Below, piece by piece: positions 15,701 to 29,603 of a stretch of 64,000 nt of DNA; the stretch's first letter is position 1, and every line of letters starts with the position of its first letter. Below the pieces are notes generated by a model, which worked only from the letters and a program-made list of their open reading frames with translations, ran no database searches and was not told where the DNA came from. This DNA comes from Harmonia axyridis (lineage: Eukaryota > Arthropoda > Insecta > Coleoptera > Coccinellidae), in assembly GCF_914767665.1 (NCBI RefSeq), contig NC_059502.1, positions 42,705,812 to 42,769,811 on the forward strand. Reading direction: 5' to 3'. Both the position numbers and the translations under genes were made by a program.

Positions 15701-18529
15701 AATGCACGACTGACTTCTGTTGTTGATTTGATTTGTTTGTTATTTCCTTCAATGTTTCTCATTCTAACACTTCTCATCGTATTGCACAGGGACGAAAGCT
15801 TGACACACGTGTCTATGGAAACCACATTGGTATAAGGGACTGTTCTTATTCCCTTTTTTCTGTATAATGATCAATTATCCAAGTAAGCCATTCCACATTG
15901 TTGATTTTCTTGGACTCGGATGACACGCAGGTAGCTATTATCTTTTACGTGGTAAGTTCAATTGCTGCTGTAACCACAAATGCACGACTGACTTCTGTTG
16001 TTGATTTCATCTGTTTGTTATTTCCTTCTATGTTTCTCATTCTTACACTTTTCATCGTATTGCACAGGGACGAAAGCTTGACACGCGTGTCTAAGGAAAC
16101 CACTCTGGTAAAAGGGACTGTTCTCATTCCCTTCGTTTTGTTCAATCAACAATTATCCAAGTAAGCCATTCCACATTGTTGATTTTCTTGGACTCGAATG
16201 TCACGCAGGTAGCTTTAATCTCCCACGTGGTAAGGTCAATTGCTGCTGTAACCACAAATGCACGACTGACTTCTGTTGTTGATTTGATTTGTTTGTTATT
16301 TCCTTCAATGTTTCTCATTCTAACACTTCTCATCGTATTGCACAGGGACGAAAGCTTGACACACGTGTCTATGGAAACCACATTGGTATAAGGGACTGTT
16401 CTTATTCCCTTCTTTCTGTATAATGATCAATTATCCAAGTAAGCCATTCCACATTGTTGATTTTCTTGGACTCGGATGACACGCAGGTAGCTATTATCTT
16501 TTACGTGGTAAGGTCAAATGCTGCTGTAACCACAAATGCACGACTGACTTCTGTTGTTGATTTCATTTGTTTGTTATTTCCTTCTATGTTTCTCATTCTT
16601 ACACTTTTCATCGTATTGCACAGGGACGAAAGCTTGACACGCGTGTCTAAGGAAACCACTTTGGTATAAGGGACTGTTCTCATTCCCTTCGTTTTGTTCA
16701 ATCAACAATTCTCCAAGTAAGCCATTCCACATTGTTGATTTTCTTGGACTCGAATGTAACGCAGGTAGCTTTAATCTCCCACGTGGTAAGGTCAATTGCT
16801 GCTGTAACCACAAATGCACGACTGACTTCTGTTGTTGATTTCATTCGTTTGTTATTTTCTTCAATGTTTCTCATTCTAACACTTTTCATCGTATTGCACA
16901 GAGACGAAAGCTTGACACGCGTGTCTAAGGAAACCACTTTGGTATAATGGACTGTTCTTATTCCCTTCTTTCTGTATAATGATCAATTATCCAAGTGAGC
17001 CATTCCACATTGTTGATTTTCTTGGACTCGGATGACACGCAGGTAGCTATTATCTTTTACGTGGTAAGGTCAATTGCTGCTGTAACCACAAATGCACGAC
17101 TGACTTCTGTTGTTGATTTCATTTGTTTGTTATTTCCCCTTATGTTTCTCATTCTAACATTCTTCATCGTATTGCACAGGGACGAAAGCTTGACACACGT
17201 GTCTGAGGAAACCACTTTCGTATAAGGGACTGTACTTATTCCCTTCTTTTTGTTTAATGAACAATTATCCAAGTAAGCCGTTCCACATTGTTCATTTTCT
17301 TGGACTCGGATGTCACGCAGGTAGCTGTAATCTCCCACGTGGTAAGGTCAATCGCTGCTGTAACCACAAATGCACGACTGACTTCTGTTGTTGATTTCAT
17401 TCGTTTGTTATTTTCTTCAATGTTTCTCATTCTAACACATTTCATCGTAATGCACAGGGACGAAAGCTTGACACACGTGTCTATGGAAACCACATTGGTA
17501 TAAGGGACTGTTCTTACTTCATTCTTTCTGTATAATGATCAATTATCCAAGTAAGCCATTCCACATTGTTGATTTTCTTGGACTCGGATGTCACGCAGGT
17601 AGCTATAATCTCCCACGTGGTAAGGTCAATTGCTGCTGTAATCACAAATGCACGACTGACTTCTGTTGTTGATTTGATTTGTTTGTTATTTCCTTCAATG
17701 TTTCTCATTCTAACACTTCTCATCGTATTGCACAGGGACGAAAGCTTGACACACGTGTCTATGGAAACCACATTGGTATAAGGGACTGTTCTTATTCCCT
17801 TTTTTCTGTATAATGATCAATTATCCAAGTAAGCCATTCCACATTGTTGATTTTCTTGGACTCGGATGACACGCAGGTAGCTATTATCTTTTACGTGGTA
17901 AGGTCAATTGCTGCTGTAACCACAAATGCACGACTGACTTCTGTTGTTGATTTCATTTGTTTGTTATTTCCTTCTATGTTTCTCATTCTTACACTTTTCA
18001 TCGTATTGCACAGGGACGAAAGCTTGACACGCGTGTCTAAGGAAACCACATTGGTATAAGGGACTGTTCTTATTCCCTTCTTTCTGTATAATGATCAATT
18101 ATCCAAGTGAGCCATTCCACATTTTTGATTTTCTTGGACTCGGATGACACGCAGGTAGCTATTATCTTTTACGTGGTAAGGTCAATTGCTGCTGTAACCA
18201 CAAATGCACGACTGACTTCTGTTGTTGATTTCATTTGTTTGTTATTTCCTTCTATGTTTCTCATTCTTACACTTCTCATCGTATTGCACAGGGACGAAAG
18301 CTTGACACACGTGTCTATGGAAACCACATTGGTATAAGGGACTGTTCTTATTCCCTTCTTTCTGTATAATGATCAATTATCCAAGTAAGCCATTCCACAT
18401 TGTTGATTTTCTTGGACTCGGATGTCACGCAGGTAGCTATAATCTCCCACGTGGTAAGGTCAATTGCTGCTGTAACCACAAATGCACGACTGACTTCTAA
18501 TGTTGATTTCATTTGTTTGTTATTTCCTT

Positions 18530-21500
18530 CAATGTTTCTCATTCTTACACTTTTCGTCGTATTGCACAGGGACGAAAGCTTGACACGCGTGTCTAATGAA
18601 ACCACATTGGTATAAGGGACTGTTCTTATTCCCTTCTTTCTGTATAATGATCAATTATCCAAGTGAGCCATTCCACATTGTTGATTTTCTTGGACTCGGA
18701 TGACACGCAGGTAGCTATTATCTTTTACGTGGTAAGGTCAATTGCTGCTGTAACCACAAATGCACGACTGACTTCTGTTGTTGATTTCATTTGTTTGTTA
18801 TTTCCCCTTATGTTTCTCATTCTAACATTTTTCATCGTATTGGACAGGGACGAAAGCTTGACACACGTGTCTGAGGAAACCACTTTGGTATAAGGGACTG
18901 TACTTATTCCCTTCTTTTTGTTTAATGAACAATTATCCAAGTAAGCCGTTCCACATTGTTCATTTTCTTGGACTCGGATGTCACGCAGGTAGCTGTAATC
19001 TCCCACGTGGTAAGGTCAATCGCTGCTGTAACCACAAATGCACGACTGACTTCTGTTGTTGATTTCATTCGTTTGTTATTCTCTTCAATGTTTCTCATTC
19101 TAACACTTTTCATCGTATTGCACAGAGACGAAAGCTTGACACGCGTGTCTAAGGAAACCACTTTGGTATAAGGGACTGTTCTTATTCCCTTCTTTTTGTT
19201 TAATGAACAATTATCCAAATAAGCCATTCCACATTGTTGATTTTCTTGGACTCGGATGTCACGCAGGTAGCTATAATCTCCCACGTGGTAAGGTCAATTG
19301 CTGCTGTAACCACAAATGCACGACTGACTTCTGTTGTTGATTTCATTCGTTTGTTATTTTCTTCAATGTTTCTCATTCTAACACTTTTCATCGTATTGCA
19401 CAGGGACGAAAGCTTGACACACGTGTCTAAGGAAACCACTTTGGTATAAGGAACTGTTCTTACTTCATTCTTTCTGTATAATGATCAATTATCCAAGTAA
19501 GCCATTCCACATTGTTGATTTTCTTGGACTCGGATGTCACGCAGGTAGCTATAATCTCCCACGTGGTAAGGTCAATTGCTGCTTTAACCACAAATGCACG
19601 ACTGACTTCTAATGTTGATTTCATTTGTTTGTTATTTCCTTCAATGTTTCTCATTCTAACACTTCTCATCGTATTGCACAGGGACGAAAGCTTGACACAC
19701 GTGTCTATGGAAACCACATCGGTATAAGGGACTGTTCTTATTCCCTTCTTTCTGTATGATGATCAATTATCCAAGTAAGCCATTCCACATTGTTGATTTT
19801 CTTGGACTCGGATGACACGCAGGTAGCTATAATCTGTAACGTGGTGAGGTCAATTGCTGCTGTAACCACAAATGCACGACTGACTTCTGTTGTTGATTTC
19901 ATTTGTTTGTTATTTCCTTCAATGTTTCTCATTCTAACACTTTTCATCGTATTGCACAGGGACGAAAGCTTGACACACGTGTCTATGGATACGACTTTGG
20001 TATAAGGGACTGTTCTTATTCAATTCTTTTTGTTTAATGAACAATTATCCAAGTAAGCCGTTCCACATTGTTGATTTTCTTGGACTCGGATGTCACGCAG
20101 GTAGCTATAATCTCCCACGTGGTAAGGTCAATTGCTGCTGTAACCACAAATGCACGACTGACTTCTGTTGTTGATTTCATTCGTTTGTTATTTTCTTCAA
20201 TGTTTCTCATTCTAACACTTTTCATCGTAATGCACAGGGACGAAAGCTTGACACACGTGTCTATGGAAACCACATTGGTATAAGGGACTGTTCTTACTTC
20301 ATTCTTTCTGTATAATGATCAATTATCCAAGTAAGCCATTCCACATTGTTGATTTTCTTGGACTCGGATGTCACGCAGGTAGCTATAATCTCCCACGTGG
20401 TAAGGTCAATTGCTGCTGTAATCACAATTGCACGACTGCCTTCTGTTGTTGATTTGATTTGTTTGTTATTTCCTTCAATGTTTCTCATTCTAACACTTCT
20501 CATCGTATTGCACAGGGACGAAAGCTTGACACACGTGTCTATGGAAACCACATTGGTATAAGGGACTGTTCTTATTCCCTTCTTTCTGTATAATGATCAA
20601 TTATCCAAGTAAGCCATTCCACATTGTTGATTTTCTTGGACTCGGATGACACGCAGGTAGCTATTATCTTTTTAGTGGTAAGGTCAATTGCTACTGTAAC
20701 CACAAATGCACGACTGACTTCTGTTGTTGATTTCATTTGTTTGTTATTTCCTTCTATGTTTCTCATTCTTACACTTTTCATCGTATTGCACAGGGACGAA
20801 AGCTTGACACGCGTGTCTAAGGAAACCACATTGGTATAAGGGACTGTTCTTATACCCTTCTTTCTGTATAATGATCAATTATCCAAGTGAGCCATTCCAC
20901 ATTGTTGATTTTCTTGGACTCGGATGACACGCAGGTAGCTATTATCTTTTACGTGGTAAGGTCAATTGCTGCTGTAATCACAAATGCACGACTGACTTCT
21001 GTTGTTGATTTGATTTGTTTGTTATTTCCTTCAATGTTTCTCATTCTAACACTTCTCATCGTATTGCACAGGGACGAAAGCTTGACACACGTGTCTATGG
21101 AAACCACATTGGTATAAGGGACTGTTCTTATTCCCTCCTTTCTGTATAATGATCAATTATCCAAGTAAGCCATTCCACATTGTTGATTTTCTTGGACTCG
21201 GATGTCACGCAGGTAGCTATAATCTCCCACGTGGTAAGGTCAATTGCTGCTGTAACCACAAATGCACGACTGACTTCTAATGTTGATTTCATTTGTTTGT
21301 TATTTCCTTCAATGTTTCTCATTCTTACACTTTTCGTCGTATTGCACAGGGACGAAAGCTTGACACGCGTGTCTAAGGAAACCACATTGGTATAAGGGAC
21401 TGTTCTTATTCCCTTCTTTCTGTATAATGATCAATTATCCAAGTGAGCCATTCCACATTGTTGATTTTCTTGGACTCGGATGACACGCAGGTAGCTATTA

Positions 21501-24500
21501 TCTTTTACGTGGTAAGGTCAATTGCTGCTGTAACCACAAATGCACGACTGACATCTGTTGTTGATTTCATTTGTTTGTTATTTCCCCTTATGTTTCTCAT
21601 TCTAACATTTTTCATCGTATTGCTCAGGGACGAAAGCTTGACACACGTGTCTGAGGAAACCACTTTGGTATAAGGGACTGTACTTATTCCCTTCTTCTTG
21701 TTTAATGAACAATTATCCAAGTAAGCCGTTCCACATTGTTCATTTTCTTGGACTCGGATGTCACGCAGGTAGCTGTAATCTCCCACGTGGTAAGGTCAAT
21801 CGCTGCTGTAACCACAAATGCACGACTGACTTCTGTTGTTGATTTCATTCGTTTGTTATTTTCTTCAATGTTTCTCATTCTAACACTTTTCATCGTATTG
21901 CACAGAGACGAAAGCTTGACACGCGTGTCTAAGGAAACCACTTTGGTATAAGGGACTGTTCTTATTCCCTTCTTTTTGTTTAATGAACAATTATCCAAGT
22001 AAGCCGTTCCACATTGTTGATTTTCTTGGACTCGGATGTCACGCAGGTAGCTATAATCTCCCACGTGGTAAGGTCAATTGCTGCTTTAACCACAAATGCA
22101 CGACTGACTTCTAATGTTGATTTCATTTGTTTGTTATTTCCTTCAATGTTTCTCATTCTAACACTTTTCATCGTATTGCACAGGGACGAAAGCTTGACAC
22201 ACGTGTCTAAGGATACGACTTTGGTATAAGGGACTGTTCTTATTCAATTCTTTTTGTTTAATGAACAATTATCCAAGTAAGCCGTTCCACATTGTTGATT
22301 TTCTTGGACTCGGATGTCACGCAGGTAGCTATAATCTCCCACGTGGTAAGGTCAATTGCTGCTGTAACCACAAATGCACGACTGACTTCTGTTGTTGATT
22401 TCATTCGTTTGTTATTTTCTTCAATGTTTCTCATTCTAACACTTTTCATCGTAATGCACAGGGACGAAAGCTTGACACACGTGTCTATGGAAACCACATT
22501 GGTATAAGGGACTGTTCTTACTTCATTCTTTCTGTATAATGATCAATTATCCAAGTAAGCCATTCCACATTGTTGATTTTCTTGGACTCGGATGTCACGC
22601 AGGTAGCTATAATCTCCCACGTGGTAAGGTCAATTGCTGCTGTGATCACAAATGCACGACTGACTTCTGTTGTTGATTTGATTTGTTTGTTATTTCCTTC
22701 AATGTTTCTCATTCTAACACTTCTCATCGTATTGCACAGGGACGAAAGCTTGACACACGTGTCTATGGAAACCACATTGGTATAAGGGACTGTTCTTATT
22801 CCCTTCTTTCTGTATAATGATCAATTATCCAAGTAAGCCATTCCACATTGTTGATTTTCTTGGACTCGGATGACACGCAGGTAGCTATTATCTTTTACGT
22901 GGTAAGGTCAATTGCTGCTGTAACCACAAATGCACGACTGACTTCTGTTGTTGATTTCATTTGTTTGTTATTTCCTTCAATGTTTCTCATTCTTACACTT
23001 TTCGTCGTATTGCACAGGGACGAAAGCTTGACACGCGTGTCTAAGGAAACCACATTGGTATAAGGGACTGTTCTTATTCCCTTCTTTCTGTATAATGATC
23101 AATTATCCAAGTGAGCCATTCCACATTGTTGATTTTCTTGGACTCGGATGACACGCAGGTAGCTATTATCTTTTACGTGGTAAGGTCAATTGCTGCTGTA
23201 ACCACAAATGCACGACTGACTTCTGTTGTTGATTTCATTTGTTTGTTATTTCCCCTTATGTTTCTCATTCTAACATTTTTCATCGTATTGGACAGGGACG
23301 AAAGCTTGACACACGTGTCTGAGGAAACCACTTTGGTATAAGGGACTGTACTTATTCCCTTCTTTTTGTTTAATGAACAATTATCCAAGTAAGCCGTTCC
23401 ACATTGTTCATTTTCTTGGACTCGGATGTCACGCAGGTAGCTGTAATCTCCCACGTGGTAAGGTCAATCGCTGCTGTAACCACAAATGCACGACTGACTT
23501 CTGTTGTTGATTTCATTCGTTTGTTATTCTCTTCAATGTTTCTCATTCTAACACTTTTCATCGTATTGCACAGAGACGAAAGCTTGACACGCGTGTCTAA
23601 GGAAACCACTTTGGTATAAGGGACTGTTCTTATTCCCTTCTTTTTGTTTAATGAACAATTATCCAAATAAGCCATTCCACATTGTTGATTTTCTTGGACT
23701 CGGATGTCACGCAGGTAGCTATAATCTCCCACGTGGTAAGGTCAATTGCTGCTGTAACCACAAATGCACGACTGACTTCTGTTGTTGATTTCATTCGTTT
23801 GTTATTTTCTTCAATGTTTCTCATTCTAACACTTTTCATCGTATTGCACAGGGACGAAAGCTTGACACACGTGTCTAAGGAAACCACTTTGGTATAAGGA
23901 ACTGTTCTTACTTCATTCTTTCTGTATAATGATCAATTATCCAAGTAAGCCATTCCACATTGTTGATTTTCTTGGACTCGGATGTCACGCAGGTAGCTAT
24001 AATCTCCCACGTGGTAAGGTCAATTGCTGCTTTAACCACAAATGCACGACTGACTTCTAATGTTGATTTCATTTGTTTGTTATTTCCTTCAATGTTTCTC
24101 ATTCTAACACTTTTCATCGTATTGCACAGGGACGAAAGCTTGACACACGTGTCTATGGAAACCACATCGGTATAAGGGACTGTTCTTATTCCCTTCTTTC
24201 TGTATGATGATCAATTATCCAAGTAAGCCATTCCACATTGTTGATTTTCTTGGACTCGGATGACACGCAGGTAGCTATAATCTGTAACGTGGTGAGGTCA
24301 ATTGCTGCTGTAACCACAAATGCACGACTGACTTCTGTTGTTGATTTCATTTGTTTGTTATTTCCTTCAATGTTTCTCATTCTAACACTTTTCATCGTAT
24401 TGCACAGGGACGAAAGCTTGACACACGTGTCTAAGGATACGACATTGGTATAAGGGACTGTTCTTATTCCATTCTTTTTGTTTAATGAACAATTATCCAA

Positions 24501-27426
24501 GTAAGCCGTTCCACATTGTTGATTTTCTTGGACTCGGATGTCACGCAGGTAGCTATAATCTCCCACGTGGTAAGGTCAATTGCTGCTGTAACCACAAATG
24601 CACGACTGACTTCTGTTGTTGATTTCATTCGTTTGTTATTTTCTTCAATGTTTCTCATTCTAACACTTTTCATCGTAATGCACAGGGACGAAAGCTTGAC
24701 ACACGTGTCTATGGAAACCACATTGGTATAAGGGACTGTTCTTACTTCATTCTTTCTGTATAATGATCAATTATCCAAGTAAGCCATTCCACATTGTTGA
24801 TTTTCTTGGACTCGGATGTCACGCAGGTAGCTATAATCTCCCACGTGGTAAGGTCAATTGCTGCTGTAATCACAATTGCACGACTGCCTTCTGTTGTTGA
24901 TTTGATTTGTTTGTTATTTCCTTCAATGTTTCTCATTCTAACACTTCTCATCGTATTGCACAGGGACGAAAGCTTGACACACGTGTCTATGGAAACCACA
25001 TTGGTATAAGGGACTGTTCTTATTCCCTTCTTTCTGTATAATGATCAATTATCCAAGTAAGCCATTCCACATTGTTGATTTTCTTGGACTCGGATGACAC
25101 GCAGGTAGCTATTATCTTTTTCGTGGTAAGGTCAATTGCTACTGTAACCACAAATGCACGACTGACTTCTGTTGTTGATTTCATTTGTTTGTTATTTCCT
25201 TCTATGTTTCTCATTCTTACACTTTTCATCGTATTGCACAGGGACGAAAGCTTGACACGCGTGTCTAAGGAAACCACATTGGTATAAGGGACTGTTCTTA
25301 TACCCTTCTTTCTGTATAATGATCAATTATCCAAGTGAGCCATTCCACATTGTTGATTTTCTTGGACTCGGATGACACGCAGGTAGCTATTATCTTTTAC
25401 GTGGTAAGGTCAATTGCTGCTGTAATCACAAATGCACGACTGACTTCTGTTGTTGATTTGATTTGTTTGTTATTTCCTTCAATGTTTCTCATTCTAACAC
25501 TTCTCATCGTATTGCACAGGGACGAAAGCTTGACACACGTGTCTATGGAAACCACATTGGTATAAGGGACTGTTCTTATTCCCTCCTTTCTGTATAATGA
25601 TCAATTATCCAAGTAAGCCATTCCACATTGTTGATTTTCTTGGACTCGGATGTCACGCAGGTAGCTATAATCTCCCACGTGGTAAGGTCAATTGCTGCTG
25701 TAACCACAAATGCACGACTGACTTCTAATGTTGATTTCATTTGTTTGTTATTTCCTTCAATGTTTCTCATTCTTACACTTTTCGTCGTATTGCACAGGGA
25801 CGAAAGCTTGACACGCGTGTCTAAGGAAACCACATTGGTATAAGGGACTGTTCTTATTCCCTTCTTTCTGTATAATGATCAATTATCCAAGTGAGCCATT
25901 CCACATTGTTGATTTTCTTGGACTCGGATGACACGCAGGTAGCTATTATCTTTTACGTGGTAAGGTCAATTGCTGCTGTAACCACAAATGCACGACTGAC
26001 ATCTGTTGTTGATTTCATTTGTTTGTTATTTCCCCTTATGTTTCTCATTCTAACATTTTTCATCGTATTGCACAGGGACGAAAGCTTGACACACGTGTCT
26101 GAGGAAACCACTTTGGTATAAGGGACTGTACTTATTCCCTTCTTCTTGTTTAATGAACAATTATCCAAGTAAGCCGTTCCACATTGTTCATTTTCTTGGA
26201 CTCGGATGTCACGCAGGTAGCTGTAATCTCCCACGTGGTAAGGTCAATCGCTGCTGTAACCACAAATGCACGACTGACTTCTGTTGTTGATTTCATTCGT
26301 TTGTTATTTTCTTCAATGTTTCTCATTCTAACACTTTTCATCGTATTGCACAGAGACGAAAGCTTGACACGCGTGTCTAAGGAAACCACTTTGGTATAAG
26401 GGACTGTTCTTATTCCCTTCTTTTTGTTTAATGAACAATTATCCAAGTAAGCCGTTCCACATTGTTGATTTTCTTGGACTCGGATGTCACGCAGGTAGCT
26501 ATAATCTCCCACGTGGTAAGGTCAATTGCTGCTTTAACCACAAATGCACGACTGACTTCTAATGTTGATTTCATTTGTTTGTTATTTCCTTCAATGTTTC
26601 TCATTCTAACACTTTTCATCGTATTGCACAGGGACGAAAGCTTGACACACGTGTCTAAGGATACGACTTTGGTATAAGGGACTGTTCTTATTCAATTCTT
26701 TTTGTTTAATGAACAATTATCCAAGTAAGCCGTTCCACATTGTTGATTTTCTTGGACTCGGATGTCACGCAGGTAGCTATAATCTCCCACGTGGTAAGGT
26801 CAATTGCTGCTGTAACCACAAATGCACGACTGACTTCTGTTGTTGATTTCATTCGTTTGTTATTTTCTTCAATGTTTCTCATTCTAACACTTTTCATCGT
26901 AATGCACAGGGACGAAAGCTTGACACACGTGTCTATGGAAACCACATTGGTATAAGGGACTGTTCTTACTTCATTCTTTCTGTATAATGATCAATTATCC
27001 AAGTAAGCCATTCCACATTGTTGATTTTCTTGGACTCGGATGTCACGCAGGTAGCTATAATCTCCCACGTGGTAAGGTCAATTGCTGCTGTGATCACAAA
27101 TGCACGACTGACTTCTGTTGTTGATTTGATTTGTTTGTTATTTCCTTCAATGTTTCTCATTCTAACACTTCTCATCGTATTGCACAGGGACGAAAGCTTG
27201 ACACACGTGTCTATGGAAACCACATTGGTATAAGGGACTGTTCTTATTCCCTTCTTTCTTTATAATGATCAATTATCCAAGTAAGCCATTCCACATTGTT
27301 GATTTTCTTGGACTCGGATGACACGCAGGTAGCTATTATCTTTTACGTGGTAAGGTCAATTGCTGCTGTAACCACAAATGCACGACTGACTTCTGTTGTT
27401 GATTTCATTTGTTTGTTATTTCCTTC
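18530..27426 (-). repeat. Higher-order repeat, 16 monomers, 4,448-bp period, two tandem copies
   Basis: About 18,530-22,978 and 22,979-27,426 match monomer by monomer at an exact 16 x 278 = 4,448-bp offset. Shared private variants include ATCACAATTGCACGACTGCC at 20,421 and 24,869, TATTGGACAGGG at about 18,838 and 23,286, and CTTCTTCTTG at about 21,690 and 26,138. A few differences separate the copies, for example CTTTTTAGTGG near 20,669 against CTTTTTCGTGG near 25,117. The same variant order also appears at a 17-monomer (4,726-bp) offset with about 14,196-15,825, so the unit grew by unequal exchange. Confidence 0.85.
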
Positions 27427-27819
27427 TATGTTTCTCATTCTTACACTTTTCATCGTATTGCACAGGGACGAAAGCTTGACACGCGTGTCTAAGGAAACCA
27501 CTTTGGTATGAGGGACTGTTCTCATTCCCTTCGTTTTGTTCAATCAACAATTATCCAAGTAAGCCATTCCACATTGTTGATTTTCTTGGACTCGAATGTC
27601 ACGCAGGTAGCTTTAATCTCCCACGTGGTAAGGTCAATTGCTGCTGTTACCACAAATGCACGACTGACTTCTGTTGTTGATTTCATTTGTTTGTTATTTC
27701 CTTCTATGTTTCTCATTCTTACACTTTTCATCGTATTGCACAGGGACGAAAGCTTGACACGCGTGTCTAAGGAAACCACTTTGGTATAAGGGACTGTTCT
27801 TATTCCCTTCGTTTTGTTT

Positions 27820-27834
27820 AAAGAACAGATTATA
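27820..27834. other. Inversion junction of the satellite array
   Basis: Left of this point every monomer reads in one orientation; right of it every monomer reads as the reverse complement. The left arm is cut within GTTTAATGAACA (here GTTTAAAGAACA). The right arm enters at ACAGATTATAGCTACCTG. The trinucleotide ACA at 27,825-27,827 belongs to both sides, so the joint has 3-bp microhomology plus one substitution. The two sides enter the monomer at different places, so this is not a perfect palindrome. Confidence 0.9.
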
Positions 27835-29603
27835 GCTACCTGCGTGTCATCCGAGTCCAAGAAAATCAACAATGTGGAATGGCTTACTTGGATAATTGAT
27901 CATCATACAGAAAGAAGGGAATAAGAACAGTCCCTTATACCAATGTGGTTTACATAGACACGTGTGTCAAGCTTTCGTCCCTGTGCAATACGATGAGAAG
28001 TGTTAGAATGAGAAACATTGAAGGAAATTACAAACAAATGAAATCAACAACAGAAGTCAGCCGTCCAATTGTGGTTACAGCAGCAATTGACCTTACCACG
28101 TGGGAGATTATAGCTACCCGCGTGTCATCCGATTCCAAGAAAATCAACAATGTGGAATGGCTTACTTGGATTATTGTTCATTAAACAAAACGAAGGGAAT
28201 AAGAACAGTCCCTTATACCAATGTGGTTTACATAGACACGTGTGGTCAAGCTTTCGTCCCTGTGCAATACGATGAGAAGTGTTAGAATGAGAAACATTGA
28301 AGGAAATTACAAACAAATGAAATCAACTACAGAAGTCAGCCGTCCAATTGTGGTTACAGCAGCAATTGACCTTACCACGTGGGAGATTATAGCTACCCGC
28401 GTGTCATCCGATTCCAAGAAAATCAACAATGTGGAATGGCTTACTTGGATAATTGTTCATTAAACAAAACGAAGCGAATAAGAACAGTCCCTTATACCAA
28501 AGTGGTTTCCTTAGACACGCGTGTCAAGCTTTCGTCCCTGTGCAATAAGATGAAAAGTGTTAGAATGAGAAACATAGAAGGAAATAACAAACAAATGAAA
28601 TCAACAACAGAAGTCAGTCGTGCATTTGTGGATACAGCAGCAATTTACCTAACCACGTAAAAGATTATAGCTACCTGCGTGTCATCCGAGTCCAAGAAAA
28701 TCAACAATGTGGAATGGCTTACTTGGATAATTGATCATCATACAGAAAGAAGGGAATAAGAACAGTCCCTTATACCAATGTGGTTTACATAGACACGTGT
28801 GTCAAGCTTTCGTCCCTGTGCAATACGATGAGAAGTGTTAGAATGAGAAACATTGAAGGAAATTACAAACAAATGAAATCAACAACAGAAGTCAGTCGTG
28901 CATTTGTGGTTACAGCAGCAATTGACCTTACCACGTGGGAGATTATAGCTACCTGCGTAACATCCGAGTCCAAGAAAATCAACAATGTGGAATGGCTTAC
29001 TTGGATAATTGATCATTATACAGAAAGAATGAAGTAAGAACAGTCCCTTATACCAATGTGGTTTCCATAGACACGTGTGTCAAGCTTTCGTCCCTGTGCA
29101 ATACGATGAAAAGTGTTAGAATGAGAAACATTGAAGAAAATAACAAACGAATGAAATCAACAACAGAAGTCAGTCGTGCATTTGTGGTTACAGCAGCAAT
29201 TGACCTTACCACGTAAAAGATTATAGCTACCTGCGTGTCATCCGAGTCCAAGAAAATCAACAATGTGGAATGGCTTACTTGGATAATTGATCATTATACA
29301 GAAAGAAGGGAATAAGAACAGTCCCTTATACCAATGTGGTTTCCATAGACACGTGTGTCAAGCTTTCGTCCCTGTGCAATACGATGAGAAGTGTTAGAAT
29401 GAGAAACATTGAAGGAAATAACAAACAAATCAAATCAACAACAGAAGTCAGTCGTGCATTTGTGATCACAGCAGCAATTGACCTTACCACGTGGGAGATT
29501 ATAGCTAGCTGCGTGACATCCGAGTCCAAGAAAATCAACAATGTGGAATGGCTTACTTGGATAATTGATCATTATACAGAAAGAATGAAGTAAGAACAGT
29601 CCC

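Larger units (their letters stand above)
1..27827 (-). repeat. Satellite array, left arm, about 100 copies of a 278-bp monomer
   Basis: Near-identical units follow each other head to tail at a 278-bp step; for example the motif TTGATTTTCTTGGACTCG recurs at about 137, 415, 691, 1,246, 1,524 and 1,802. The minus sign is my convention, meaning opposite to the arm after 27,828. Most monomers carry one HindIII site (AAGCTT), one CCACGTGG-type palindrome and one ACACGTGT or ACACGCGT palindrome. Copies differ by a few percent, with indels of 1-2 bp and one 78-bp deletion. Variation sits mainly in a cassette around the TATAATGATCA/TTTAATGAACA stretch and in the triplet beside CACGT. Open frames of 71 aa (plus) and 85 aa (minus) exist in most copies but start at TTG or GTG and lose frame at every monomer boundary, so I do not call them genes. 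Function is unknown; pericentromeric or other heterochromatic satellite is the likely setting, by inference. Confidence 0.97.

Noticed and set aside
1..27827. CRISPR-like array
   Set aside because: Units are 278-bp contiguous repeats with no short repeat and unique spacer structure, in a eukaryotic setting.
1..27827. CENP-B box in the satellite
   Set aside because: I looked for the TTCG....A..CGGG pattern; TTGGACTCGGATG is only vaguely similar and does not fit the required positions.
83..27872. Hundreds of 71-126 aa open frames repeating through the satellite on both strands
   Set aside because: Most begin at GTG or TTG rather than ATG and overlap one another on opposite strands. They share one ancestral monomer, and frame is lost at each boundary because 278 is not divisible by 3. 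Openness follows from common descent. A dN/dS test over monomers would be needed to revive the idea.
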